Source: Methanomethylovorans hollandica DSM 15978
GTDB taxonomy: Archaea; Halobacteriota; Methanosarcinia; Methanosarcinales; Methanosarcinaceae
NCBI RefSeq assembly: GCF_000328665.1
Contig: NC_019977.1
Coordinates: 558,001-622,000 of the forward strand
Length of the DNA stretch: 64,000 bases
Direction: 5' to 3'
Shown here: piece by piece, positions 9,692-19,600 of the stretch
How positions within the stretch are numbered: the stretch's first letter is position 1
Layout of the letters: every line of letters begins with the position of its first letter
The notes under the pieces: model-generated
Told to the model about the DNA's origin: nothing
The model's database searches: none
The model's input: the letters and a program-made list of their open reading frames with translations, nothing else
Made by a program: the position numbers and the translations under genes

Positions 9692-12600
9692 TTGAGAACA
9701 ACGATAGGAACTTTTGGAAAGCAAAAAATAGTTGCACTAATGTTAGCATTATTATGTGTCACTATCTTACTATTGCCAGCATCTATGGCTGCTCCATCTG
9801 CTGATGCAACAGAAGACTTAGAAACCAGTATGATCTTTGTCAGCAACACCACAAGTGATGCTGATGGTAATTTCATGTTCACGGATGTGCCGAATGGCAA
9901 TTATGTGATCAAATCTGTTATTTACAGTTCTGCAATGGGAGGTATGTGGCTCACGAACATGACCGAAGTTACCATAGAGAACGGACAGGCAGTGGCCGAT
10001 ATTGATCTTTCCATGAGGAAGAACGATGCTATCGATCACGAAGAAATATTATCTGCACTTCGAACAACAACAGTATCAGGGAAAACGGTATCAAAAACAG
10101 GAGAAGCCAGGACAGATGTTGATGTTGTGCTTACCCTTGAAGATGGCAGTTTCTACGCCAATACAACCAGCGATCAATATGGGAACTTTGTTCTCACCGG
10201 CATACCCGATGGCAATTATGTACTCAAGTCAGTGGTTTACAGTACCGCAATGAGTGGCATGTGGCTTACCAATGTGACAAACATCGCAGTCCAGAGTGAG
10301 CAAGCGGTAAACGATCTCAGCTTGTCAATGAGGAAGAACGATGATGTTGATCATGAGACCATACTTGCTCTGCTGAACAGTATAAGCTCTCTGGAAAGAA
10401 CGACCATCTCAGGTAAAACTATATCCAAGACCGGTGAAGCCAGGGCAGATGTGGATATTGTCCTTTTCAAGGAAGTTAATACAATAGTCAGTGAACCCGA
10501 TAACGCTACTGATACAAGTGACTCCATCCTTAAAACAGAGCTTACTTTTTTCAGCAACACTACGAGTGATGTTGATGGCAATTTCATGTTCACGGATGTG
10601 CCGAATGGCAATTACACCCTCAAATCCGTTATCTACAGTTCTGCAATGGGTGGCATGTGGCTTACTAACGTGACCGAAGTTAGCGTAGAAGGTGGTCAGT
10701 CAGTTTCTGATCTTAATCTTTCCATGCGGAAGAATGACGACATTGACCATGAAGAAATATTATCTGCACTTCGAACAACAACAGTATCAGGAAAGACCGT
10801 TTCAAAAACAGGTGAGAACAGGACGGATGTTGATGTTGTGCTCACCCTCGAAGATGGCAGTTTCTACGCCAATACAACCAGTGATCAATATGGGAACTTT
10901 GTTCTCACCGGAATACCCGATGGCAATTATGTACTCAAATCAGTGGTTTACAGTACTGCTATGAGTGGCATGTGGCTCACCAATGTAACAAGCTTCTCAG
11001 TCCAGGATGGCCAAGCGATGACCGATCTCATCCTGCCTATGAGGAAGAACGATGATGTTGACCATGAGGCCATACTTGCTCTGCTGGACAGTATCAGCTC
11101 TCTGGAAAGAACGACCATCTCCGGTAAAACAATATCCAAGACCGGTGAAGGCAGGGCTGATGTGGCTGTGCTGCTCTTTAAAAAGACTTATACCACTTCA
11201 ACCACTCAATTATCAAATGCACCACATCTGAACGTGGCTATAATTACAGGCTATTCAAGCCATGATGCACAACTTGCCAATTTTGTTTCACGGGTAAACA
11301 GTAACCCTGGCATGAACATCACAGCTAGTTACTGTCTTGCGGACAAGCTCAGTGGTGATGAGGATCTTAGCCAGATGGATATAATTTATGTCAATATGTT
11401 CACCCAGACGGCCTATAAGCTGCAGGGGACAGTTGATGCTGCCATTGCAAATGGGTGTGTTGTCATTGGTTACAATACATATCTCAATGAAAACATTCCC
11501 TTCATTCCATCACGTTTCAGTGATGAGGACACTTTTAAGTCATACCTGCAGGACTACTGGCTGAATGGCGCATCCAATGATGAGAATTTTGATAATCTCA
11601 TTTTCTATCTGGCTTCTGAATACTATGGAAGGACAGATCTGGATGTCCAGGAACCTATAGGGCCACCTGAAGGTGCTATCTATCATCCCTCAATGACAGG
11701 TACATCTATGGACCTATTCACAAACAGTAGCAGTGCATACTTCCAGTGGTATGCCAACAGGACCGAAGGGCACAGCTTTGATGCAAATGCACCCACCGTA
11801 GGTATTGCATTTTATAAATCGTACTACCCTCTCGATATGGAACCATTGGACAAGCTTATCAAAGGATTTGAGGCAAGAGGGGTCAATGTAGTAGCATGTT
11901 ATGGTTCTTCAACTGCCCCAATGGATGATTTCCTTAACCACAGTACTGACACTAAGGTAGATGTGGTCATATCGTTCCTTTACCGTGGCAACTATTTTGA
12001 CATCGACAGACTGAACGTGCCTGTAATCAATGGTGTGCTGAACGGTTACATGAGCCTCGAAGAATGGAAGGAAACAACCACCCCGATCCCGGTGCAATAT
12101 ATGCTTAGGCTTTATGGTCCTGAGACAATGGGACTCATTGATCCGATTATGATAGCTGCAGAGGAAAATGATACATTGGCTGGTACGGAAATTTATGCCT
12201 CTGAGCCCTCCCAGGTGGAGTGGCTGACAAACCGCACTTTGGCCCAGGCCGGGCTTGGAGAAAAAGATGACGCAGAAAAGAAGGTCGCAATCATCTATTA
12301 CAACCACGGAGCTGGAAAAGACAACATAGGTGCATCCTATCTTGAGGTTGTACCCAGTATACGCAATCTGCTGGAGGCTATGGCAGATGCAGGTTATAAT
12401 GTTGATATAAGCAAGATGCCCAATGAAACTGCATTGGTAGACCTGATAGTACATCAGGGTACTAATGTGGGTGGCTGGGCTCCCGGAGAACTTGAAAGAC
12501 TTGTAGAGAACGGTAGCGTTGAGCTTATTCCTCAGGCTACTTATGAAGCATGGTTCGATGCCTTACCTGAAGACAGAAGAGAAGAGGTAATATCCATGTG

Positions 12601-15319
12601 GGGAGAAGCACCGGGAGATTTAATGGTCTACACAGCTGACAATGGTAAAAAGTACATTGTGATCCCGAAGATAGAGGTCAGTGATAATGTTATCCTTGCA
12701 CCTCAACCCACAAGGGGATGGCTGGAGAATAATGATGTGCTCTATCATGATTCGGAGTTGCCCCCACATCACCAGTACATAGCTTTCTATCTGTGGCTTC
12801 AGCATGAATATGGAGCGGATGTCATGGTCAATATGGGACGTCATGGGACTGTTGAGTGGCTTCCCGGAAAGGATTTCTGTCTCCTTAGCGAGGAGTGGCC
12901 TGCAATTATGACAGGGGACATACCTGTGATATACCCATATGTAATGGATGGTATGGGGGAAGGTATGCAAGCCAAGCGCAGAGGCAATGCAGTAATCATC
13001 GACCACCTTATACCACCTGTGATATCTGCCGGACTTTATGGGAATTACAGTGTACTCAGCAGTGAAATAACCACTTATCAGACATCTACTACGGAGTCTG
13101 AATCACTTAAACAGTCTCATTTGCAGGAGATCATCGACCTGGTGGTTGATCTGGGAATTGATGAACAAGTAAATATGAACCTCTCACAGGACAACGAAAC
13201 GATTGATGCGTTCCTGGAAGAAGTTGATGATGTTCTTTCTGATCTCAAAGGCCAGTCTATGCCTTACGGTCTGCACATACTCGGGGAAGCCCCTCAAGGG
13301 GACAAGCTTGTGGGAATGGTCAACTCCATGCTAGGTGATGATTTTTCCACGCAGGTATCAGTTTACAATAATTCAGAAAACGCATCAACTGACCTGCTTT
13401 CAAAAGTCCTGCTTGAGAACATGAGTTCCAGTGAAGCTCAGATGCAAGTGCTGGGAACAACTTCCGCAGACATGGATGTGCAGCTGAATACTGCTCTTAA
13501 TTACACAGAGCTCCTCATAGAATCTGAAAACGAGATCAGGCAGATCCTCCGTGCAATGGATGGGGAATACATAGCAGCAAATATCGGAGGAGATCCGGTA
13601 CTTCGTCCTGAAACACTTCCTTCAGGCAGGAACTTCTATGCATTCGATGAACAGCTCCTCCCAACAAAACAGGCATGGGAAGAAGGCAAGGTCCTTGTTG
13701 ATCAGTGGCTTGCAGAATACTACGCAGAGAATGGTGAATATCCAACTAAGGTAGGATACATTCTATGGGCAGGAGAGTCAACACGTCACGAAGGTATAAT
13801 GGAATCCCAGATCTTCTATCTCCTCGGAGTTGAACCTGTATGGGATGATGGTAATGAAGTAACGGGTATTCAACTGATCAATTCATCAGAACTTGGAAGA
13901 CCGCGCATAGATGTGATAGTTCAGATCTCAGGACTCTACAGAGATACTTTCCCCATGAAAGTAGAACTCATTGACCAGGCTGTCAGGCTTGCCTACGAGC
14001 AGGATGAACAGGACAACTATGTACGTATGAATACGGATGCTTTGCAGGCGGTATTTGATCAGAATATTCAGGATGTAAACCTCTCTCGGGACATTGCGTT
14101 GTTCAGGATATTCGGTCCTGCTGACGGGGCCTATGGTACAGGGATGGCTAATGCAGCATCTGCAAGCGATACATGGAGCAACAGCACAGAACTTGCAGAA
14201 TTATATATCGACAGGATGAGCTATGTTTACGGAGAAAATATCTGGGGACAGACCATAGCTGATTATATCGAGCAGCAAACTGGCCAGGCCATAGACGTAG
14301 ACAGTTCTCTGGTATTCGAAAGCAACCTTGATGGCACACAAGCCATCTTCCATAGCAGGAGTTCAAGCACGTATGGTTCGATGGATACCGATGATTTCTA
14401 TCAGTATATGGGTGGTCTCTACAATGCTATCAAATACATATCTGGTATCGCTCCTGATACATATGTAGTGGATCTCCAGGATCTTGACGACCTGCAAATA
14501 GAAACTCTCCAAAACTACATTGCAAATGAACTGTATGCGAGATACTTCAATCCTGCCTGGATAACCGGAATGCAGGAGCATGGTTTTGAAGGTGCTAAAG
14601 AGATGGAGAGTTTCATGGAGAATCTCTGGGGATGGGAAGCAATGGGCTCCGAGTTCATAAGCGATGATGTCTGGGACAAAGTCTATGGGACATACATGGC
14701 TGATGCTGAACTGAGTGAATGGATACAGAACAACAATGCATATGCATATCAGGCTATGAATGCCAGGATGATAGAAACTATCAGGAAAGGTAATTGGGAA
14801 CCATCGGAAGAGGTTCTGAATAGCCTGGTGAAAGAATATGCTGAGTCTGTGGTAGCTGATGGGGTAACGTGTTGTCACCACACATGCGGTAACCCCCTGC
14901 TGGATGAATTCGTACAGGGTGTGATGTCTGTTCCAGGTGTTGTGGATGAGCAAACCGCTGCCACCTACAAGAATATCATGGATAAAGCAACAAGCGAGCC
15001 TGTGAAGCAAAGCACCTCCAGCCACAGCAGCAGCAGTGGTTCCAGCGGTCCTAAACTGGAGATTACCAACCAGGCTACGGATCCTACATCTAACCAGACC
15101 ATGGAGTCACAGATAGGTGCAGGTGAAGATCTTAGTGTGCAAGCTCCGAGGTCAACCCCTGAGAACTATGTGGAAGGCTATGAGATGACCAAGGAAACTG
15201 TATCTCAACCAGAGAGCAGCAGCAATAAATTCTCTGGTTCGGACGTAGTAGCCTTCTTACTGGTGGCAGGAGCAGTTGGTGCAGTCTTTATAGGATTCAT
15301 GAGAAAGAGGAGGATGTGA
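9692..15319 (+). CDS. Membrane-anchored CobN-like chelatase (copy 3) with repeated CarboxypepD_reg-like N-terminus
   Basis: TTG 9692 gives a compact signal peptide (MRTTIGTFGKQ... then a hydrophobic run to PASMAAP) and has a GGTGG site 5 bases upstream; GTG 9629 would add 21 residues before it. After the signal peptide come about five beta-sandwich repeats of the carboxypeptidase-regulatory/SpaA type (blocks SGKTVSKTGE, TTSD-GNF, DGNYVLKSVVYS, MWLTNVT), the first lacking its front half. A single CobN N-terminal domain (about 11220-11650), the CobN body, CCHHTCGNP (near 14870) and a C-terminal membrane segment with RKRRM follow. The hallmark motif is altered to NMGRHGTVEWLPG (near 12830): the first His is Asn and the Thr is Arg, while HG and EWLPG remain. 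Function may therefore differ from copies 1 and 2. Confidence 0.83.
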   Translation: MRTTIGTFGKQKIVALMLALLCVTILLLPASMAAPSADATEDLETSMIFVSNTTSDADGNFMFTDVPNGNYVIKSVIYSSAMGGMWLTNMTEVTIENGQAVADIDLSMRKNDAIDHEEILSALRTTTVSGKTVSKTGEARTDVDVVLTLEDGSFYANTTSDQYGNFVLTGIPDGNYVLKSVVYSTAMSGMWLTNVTNIAVQSEQAVNDLSLSMRKNDDVDHETILALLNSISSLERTTISGKTISKTGEARADVDIVLFKEVNTIVSEPDNATDTSDSILKTELTFFSNTTSDVDGNFMFTDVPNGNYTLKSVIYSSAMGGMWLTNVTEVSVEGGQSVSDLNLSMRKNDDIDHEEILSALRTTTVSGKTVSKTGENRTDVDVVLTLEDGSFYANTTSDQYGNFVLTGIPDGNYVLKSVVYSTAMSGMWLTNVTSFSVQDGQAMTDLILPMRKNDDVDHEAILALLDSISSLERTTISGKTISKTGEGRADVAVLLFKKTYTTSTTQLSNAPHLNVAIITGYSSHDAQLANFVSRVNSNPGMNITASYCLADKLSGDEDLSQMDIIYVNMFTQTAYKLQGTVDAAIANGCVVIGYNTYLNENIPFIPSRFSDEDTFKSYLQDYWLNGASNDENFDNLIFYLASEYYGRTDLDVQEPIGPPEGAIYHPSMTGTSMDLFTNSSSAYFQWYANRTEGHSFDANAPTVGIAFYKSYYPLDMEPLDKLIKGFEARGVNVVACYGSSTAPMDDFLNHSTDTKVDVVISFLYRGNYFDIDRLNVPVINGVLNGYMSLEEWKETTTPIPVQYMLRLYGPETMGLIDPIMIAAEENDTLAGTEIYASEPSQVEWLTNRTLAQAGLGEKDDAEKKVAIIYYNHGAGKDNIGASYLEVVPSIRNLLEAMADAGYNVDISKMPNETALVDLIVHQGTNVGGWAPGELERLVENGSVELIPQATYEAWFDALPEDRREEVISMWGEAPGDLMVYTADNGKKYIVIPKIEVSDNVILAPQPTRGWLENNDVLYHDSELPPHHQYIAFYLWLQHEYGADVMVNMGRHGTVEWLPGKDFCLLSEEWPAIMTGDIPVIYPYVMDGMGEGMQAKRRGNAVIIDHLIPPVISAGLYGNYSVLSSEITTYQTSTTESESLKQSHLQEIIDLVVDLGIDEQVNMNLSQDNETIDAFLEEVDDVLSDLKGQSMPYGLHILGEAPQGDKLVGMVNSMLGDDFSTQVSVYNNSENASTDLLSKVLLENMSSSEAQMQVLGTTSADMDVQLNTALNYTELLIESENEIRQILRAMDGEYIAANIGGDPVLRPETLPSGRNFYAFDEQLLPTKQAWEEGKVLVDQWLAEYYAENGEYPTKVGYILWAGESTRHEGIMESQIFYLLGVEPVWDDGNEVTGIQLINSSELGRPRIDVIVQISGLYRDTFPMKVELIDQAVRLAYEQDEQDNYVRMNTDALQAVFDQNIQDVNLSRDIALFRIFGPADGAYGTGMANAASASDTWSNSTELAELYIDRMSYVYGENIWGQTIADYIEQQTGQAIDVDSSLVFESNLDGTQAIFHSRSSSTYGSMDTDDFYQYMGGLYNAIKYISGIAPDTYVVDLQDLDDLQIETLQNYIANELYARYFNPAWITGMQEHGFEGAKEMESFMENLWGWEAMGSEFISDDVWDKVYGTYMADAELSEWIQNNNAYAYQAMNARMIETIRKGNWEPSEEVLNSLVKEYAESVVADGVTCCHHTCGNPLLDEFVQGVMSVPGVVDEQTAATYKNIMDKATSEPVKQSTSSHSSSSGSSGPKLEITNQATDPTSNQTMESQIGAGEDLSVQAPRSTPENYVEGYEMTKETVSQPESSSNKFSGSDVVAFLLVAGAVGAVFIGFMRKRRM
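9838..11165 (+). repeat. 711-bp tandem duplication inside CobN copy 3
   Basis: Matching blocks recur with an offset of exactly 711 bases (237 codons): for example GAAGAAATATTATCTGCACT at 10040 and 10751, and TTCATGTTCACGGATGTGCC at about 9872 and 10583. Each unit encodes two beta-sandwich repeats. The high nucleotide similarity, with scattered silent changes, points to a fairly recent in-frame duplication. Confidence 0.85.
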
Positions 15320-15322
15320 AGT

Positions 15323-15350
15323 AGGCATTTTGTTCCTTAATGCCTTTTTG
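15323..15350 (+). terminator. Terminator after CobN copy 3
   Basis: AGGCATT (15323-15329) and AATGCCT (15339-15345) form a 7-bp stem followed by a T run, 4 bases after the stop codon. Confidence 0.65.
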
Positions 15351-15387
15351 ATGAAGTAAAGAATGGATTTGAGATAGACCGAAAGGC

Positions 15388-15428
15388 AGAGCACTCATTG
15401 AATCGATACGATAATTCAGGAGTGTTCT
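15388..15428. terminator. Hairpin between convergent CobN copy 3 and pfkB
   Basis: AGAGCACTC (15388-15396) pairs with GAGTGTTCT (15420-15428) over nine positions, one a G-U pair, with an inner GAAT/ATTC pairing. It lies between two convergent genes and could act for the leftward PfkB transcript. Confidence 0.4.
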
Positions 15429-15484
15429 GCTGTCATCGGTTAATTGATGATTGGTTTTTATCTTTCCTGTTTTCCTTCTTTTAT

Positions 15485-16420
15485 TCAGTTCGAAGATATC
15501 ATTTTTGCATAGAGCCGCTCGGTGTCTTCTTTCCTGCATAGCTCGGTTCCCGGGGTCATAACTGCAGCAGAACCGGCAGCTATTCCATACAAAGCAGCTT
15601 CACGCAGTTTTTTCCCTCGTGAGAGGCTCAGGACTATGCCTGCAACTGTGCTGTCTCCAGCTCCGACCTTGCTGATGATGGGCACAGTCGGGGGCACTAT
15701 ATGTTCCACGACATCCTTGGTAATCAGCAGAGCACCTGCTGCACCCAGGGATATTACTATCACTTCGCACTGTCCGGACCTGACCATTTCTTGAGCTGCT
15801 TCTGCTATCTGATACTCTTCGTTTATATCTATGCCTGCAAGTTCTCTGAACTCGCGGAAGTTGGGTTTTATAAGGTAGACTCCTTCCTGCAATGCTTGTG
15901 CCAGAGCATTCCCAGCAGCATCAATTATCACTTTTGTTCCTCTTTCCTTTCCAATGCGTGCAACACGGGCATAGAAGTCTGAAGGCACACCTAGTGGAAG
16001 ACTTCCACTGGCTACCAGGTAGTCTGGAGCCGGGTCGGCTTTGTATATCTCTTTAATACACTGTTCCCACTCTTCATTACTAAGATTCGGGCCTTGCATA
16101 CCAAAACGGAATTGTCTTCCAGTCGACTCTTCAAGGACTATAAGGTTCTCTCTTGTGACTCCTTTTATGGGTAATGGCAGTTTGTCTATTTTTTCCTGTT
16201 CCAGAAGTTCATTGAGCATACTGCCAGACATGCCACCGGCAGGATAGATCAGTAATGATTCTCCTCCAAGTTTCTTAATAGCTCTGGAGACATTGACGCC
16301 ACCACCACCGGGTTCATAGCTGGCAGGACCGCAGTATAGCTTGCGTTCAGCTATCACATGTTCTATTGTAGTGCTTTTGTCAATTGCCGGGTTCATGTTC
16401 AGGGTGATGATGTTTCTCAT
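15485..16420 (-). CDS. PfkB-family phosphofructokinase-type sugar kinase
   Basis: The 311-residue protein is a ribokinase-fold kinase of the 1-phosphofructokinase/6-phosphofructokinase-2 subgroup. Seen: N-terminal LNMNPAIDKS, the glycine-rich substrate motif GGGGVNVSRAIKKLGG (about residues 37-52), and the C-terminal PfkB signature KVGAGDSTVAGI with the catalytic Asp. Length is normal for the family. It would phosphorylate a sugar phosphate (fructose-1-P, fructose-6-P or tagatose-6-P) with ATP in the cytoplasm; which one cannot be told from the sequence. Start ATG 16420. It is convergent with the CobN array and divergent from the subtilase gene, so appears to be a single-gene unit. FBPase and PGK elsewhere in the window belong to the same central carbon pathway. 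Confidence 0.85.
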   Translation of the reverse strand: MRNIITLNMNPAIDKSTTIEHVIAERKLYCGPASYEPGGGGVNVSRAIKKLGGESLLIYPAGGMSGSMLNELLEQEKIDKLPLPIKGVTRENLIVLEESTGRQFRFGMQGPNLSNEEWEQCIKEIYKADPAPDYLVASGSLPLGVPSDFYARVARIGKERGTKVIIDAAGNALAQALQEGVYLIKPNFREFRELAGIDINEEYQIAEAAQEMVRSGQCEVIVISLGAAGALLITKDVVEHIVPPTVPIISKVGAGDSTVAGIVLSLSRGKKLREAALYGIAAGSAAVMTPGTELCRKEDTERLYAKMISSN

Positions 16421-16559
16421 GAGTATCGCCTTATTGTATATGACAGGGTCTATATTAATGAAATGTGCTGGTATTTCAATTCTTTCTGTTAAGCTGTGGG
16501 CGTAGTATTATCTAGGGATGCATTGTTGCCACATTTAGAATGCCGTTTGCTATTTATAT

Positions 16560-16573
16560 ATAGGTATAAATAT
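16560..16573 (+). promoter_or_regulatory. Shared TATA-like motif before the subtilase-like gene
   Basis: The 14-mer ATAGGTATAAATAT occurs here, 126 bases before the ATG at 16686, and again at 23429-23442, 154 bases before the paralogous surface gene at 23583. The TATAAATAT core looks like an archaeal TATA box. Co-regulation is inference. Confidence 0.35.
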
Positions 16574-16685
16574 AGTTAAAGGTTACTTACTTAAACTTAA
16601 ATGACATACCCCACACACCACATTAAATCAACAGAATATTCTTTGAATTAGATCATTTACATCTTTGAGCGGTTAAGGGGTACGA

Positions 16686-19600
16686 ATGCACTGTAAAAAA
16701 CAGATTCAGCAACTGGTCAGTTTTGCGACCGTTTTATTATTTTCAGGTATAGTCATTTTTGGTTCTTTGTCTATAGCTATAGGAGATATCAATTCATCTA
16801 ATGCGAGCCAGGCAGGGGGCATGACTATTGTTGATATTTCAAACATTACAAAAGAACAGGAAAAGATGAGTAGCGACCTCATATCCTTGGTAACGGATCA
16901 GGGGGAGTTAAGTTCAGAAGCAACTGCTTACACTAACTCTGCTGTTTCTTCACCTGTACAAGTGAATGATGAACAAGAACGTCAGCTTGTTTTTGTATAT
17001 ATAAGCCTGTTTCAGGGTGAACAAACTTCTATTATAGATACTTATGCCTGGAACATCACAAGTATTGATGCTGATAACTCACTTGTTACTGCCTGGGTAG
17101 ATGTGAACAGGCTGGAAGAAATAGCATCTCTTGAAGAAGTACGTAGTGTAAGGACAGTGGTACGCCCTATGGTGAATACAGGTGCTGTTAAGACTGCAGG
17201 AGATGCTATTCACAGAACTGATCTTGTGAGGTCTGGATATTCCAAGGATGGGAGCGGTATAAAGATCGGTGTGATCTCCGACGGTGTGAATGCGATCTCT
17301 GCCTCACAGGCATCCGGGGACCTTCCATCAGATGTCACTGTATTGAGAAACAATGTTGGTGGTGACGAAGGCATTGCAATGATGGAGATCATTCATGACA
17401 TGGCCCCAGGTGCAAAATTATATTTCCATGACCATGGGAACAGTGTATATGAATTCAATGATGCTATTGATAGCCTGGTGGAAGCCGGATGCACAATTAT
17501 AGTTGATGATATAACCTGGCCGGACCAGCCATTCTTTGAGGATGGGGTTGTTGCCACGCATGTTGCTGAAGTAATAGCGAACAATAATATTGTATACATA
17601 TCCTCTGCAGGCAACTCTGCGATGAGGCACTACCAGGGTATGTTTGTTGATGATGGTACTGGCTATCATGACAAGGTATTCCCTCTCCCTGCTGGCGCGT
17701 CTTTTCAGTTGTTCCTCCAGTGGGATGATCAATTCGGTTTATCTTCCAATGACTATGACCTTTATGTCCTTGATAGTTCTGGAAGCACCATTGCCTATTC
17801 ATCTAATAGTCAGAGTGGTAACGGTGATCCTTTAGAGTGGACTTCAACATCCTATCTCTCAGAACCAGCTTATATAAAGATCAAAAGCCGGGATGGTACA
17901 GCAGAACGACGTACCCTTGAACTGTTCATCTATCCTAGCTCTCAAGTAACTCTGGATCAAACAAATCTCACTTCCCTTGATTCCATATTTGGGCATCCTG
18001 CGGTGCCAGACGTTATTGCTGTGGCAGCGATATCCGGCAATAATGTGGACCATGATCGCGTGGAGTCATATTCGTCTCAAGGGCCTGTGACCATTGCATA
18101 TCCTGTCTCGGCAGCCAGGGAAAAACCCGATCTTGCAGGAATTAGCAGTGTAGCTGTCACTGGAGCAGGCAATTTTGGCACTATTTTCTCCGGAACCAGT
18201 GCAGCAGCACCCCATGTTGCAGCAGTGGCTGCACAGCTATGGGGAAATGATATGAACATGTCAGCTGCAGAAGTGCGTAACATACTTTATCAAACTGCTG
18301 AGGATGTGGAATCCTCTGGTTCTGATTATCTGTCAGGACACGGAAGAGTTGATGCACTTAACTGCTTCGCTTATTATGTTAATCGTGCTCCAGTGCTGGA
18401 AAATACTGGTAACCGGGAAATAAATGAAACACAGGAACTGGTGATAAATCTCATAGCCACAGATATGGATGGTGAAGCTCTCACGTATTCTACAGATGCT
18501 CCTTTTGGTACTCTTGTAGGTAATGTGTTCTCATGGACTCCTACATATGAGGATGCTGGGACATATACTGTTGAATTCTCAGTGACAGATGGAAAGCATA
18601 CGGATTCTAAGTTAACAACGATTACAGTCAATAATGTAGACAGGGCTCCAGTGATTGAAACCATTGGTAATAAGCAGATAAACGAAAATAGTTTACTTGA
18701 ATTTACGATCTTGGCGAATGACCCCGATGGGGATGCAGTCACATACTCTGTGGACGATCTGCCCCCAGGAGCCACATTTAATGTCAGTACGAGGACTTTC
18801 AGCTGGATCTCTTCTCCTGATATTGTTGGACACTATCAGGTAATATTCAGTGCAGAAGCCAATGGTCTCAGCGACTCAGAGACAATTACGATAACAGTAG
18901 GTGATCTAGCTGGAGCACCAGAGCTTGGTGCTACAGGTAACAGGAACATTAATGAGAATGATCTGCTCGAGTTTATAGTTTCGGCAAGTGATCCGGAAGG
19001 GGACATCATTATATACTCAGCAACGGATCTGCCGGATGGAGCTACATTTGACATTAATACAGGAGCTTTCAGCTGGACGCCAGATTATAATGATTCAGGA
19101 ACCTATACAGTAGTTTTCGTTGCGGAGGCAGGTGGTCTTTTAGATTCAGAGACTATTGTTATCACTGTAAATAATGTTGACAGGGAACCAGAACTAAGTC
19201 CTATCGGTAACAAAGAGGTGAACGAGAGTGAATTGCTTAGTTTTACCATCTCAGCTACCGATCATGATATGGATACAATTAGTTATCTTGCCACAAACCT
19301 GCCTTACGGAGCTGATCTTAACAATGTAACCGGTGAATTCAGCTGGGCTCCTACTTATAGTGATTCAGGTGTATATGATGTGGAGTTCATAGCAAATGCG
19401 AATGGCCTGATAACTTCTGAAAATGTACTGATAACAGTTAATAACGTCGACAGAGCACCTGTATTTGTTCCAATAGGTGATCAGGTAGCAGATGAGAATC
19501 GGCTTTTGAGTTTCAACATCTCAGCCACAGATGAGGATGGGGATATTGTCAGGTATTCTGCAGTATCACTTCCTGAGGGCGCTGAACTAAATAGCGAAAC

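Noticed and set aside
9838-11165. CRISPR-like array
   Set aside because: The repeats are long, coding and tandem, with no short repeats separated by unique spacers; no CRISPR array is seen anywhere in the window.
1-15319. Reading the CobN array as a cobalamin biosynthesis operon
   Set aside because: Terminators separate the genes, no other cob genes or CobS/CobT partners are present, and the proteins carry export signals and anchors.
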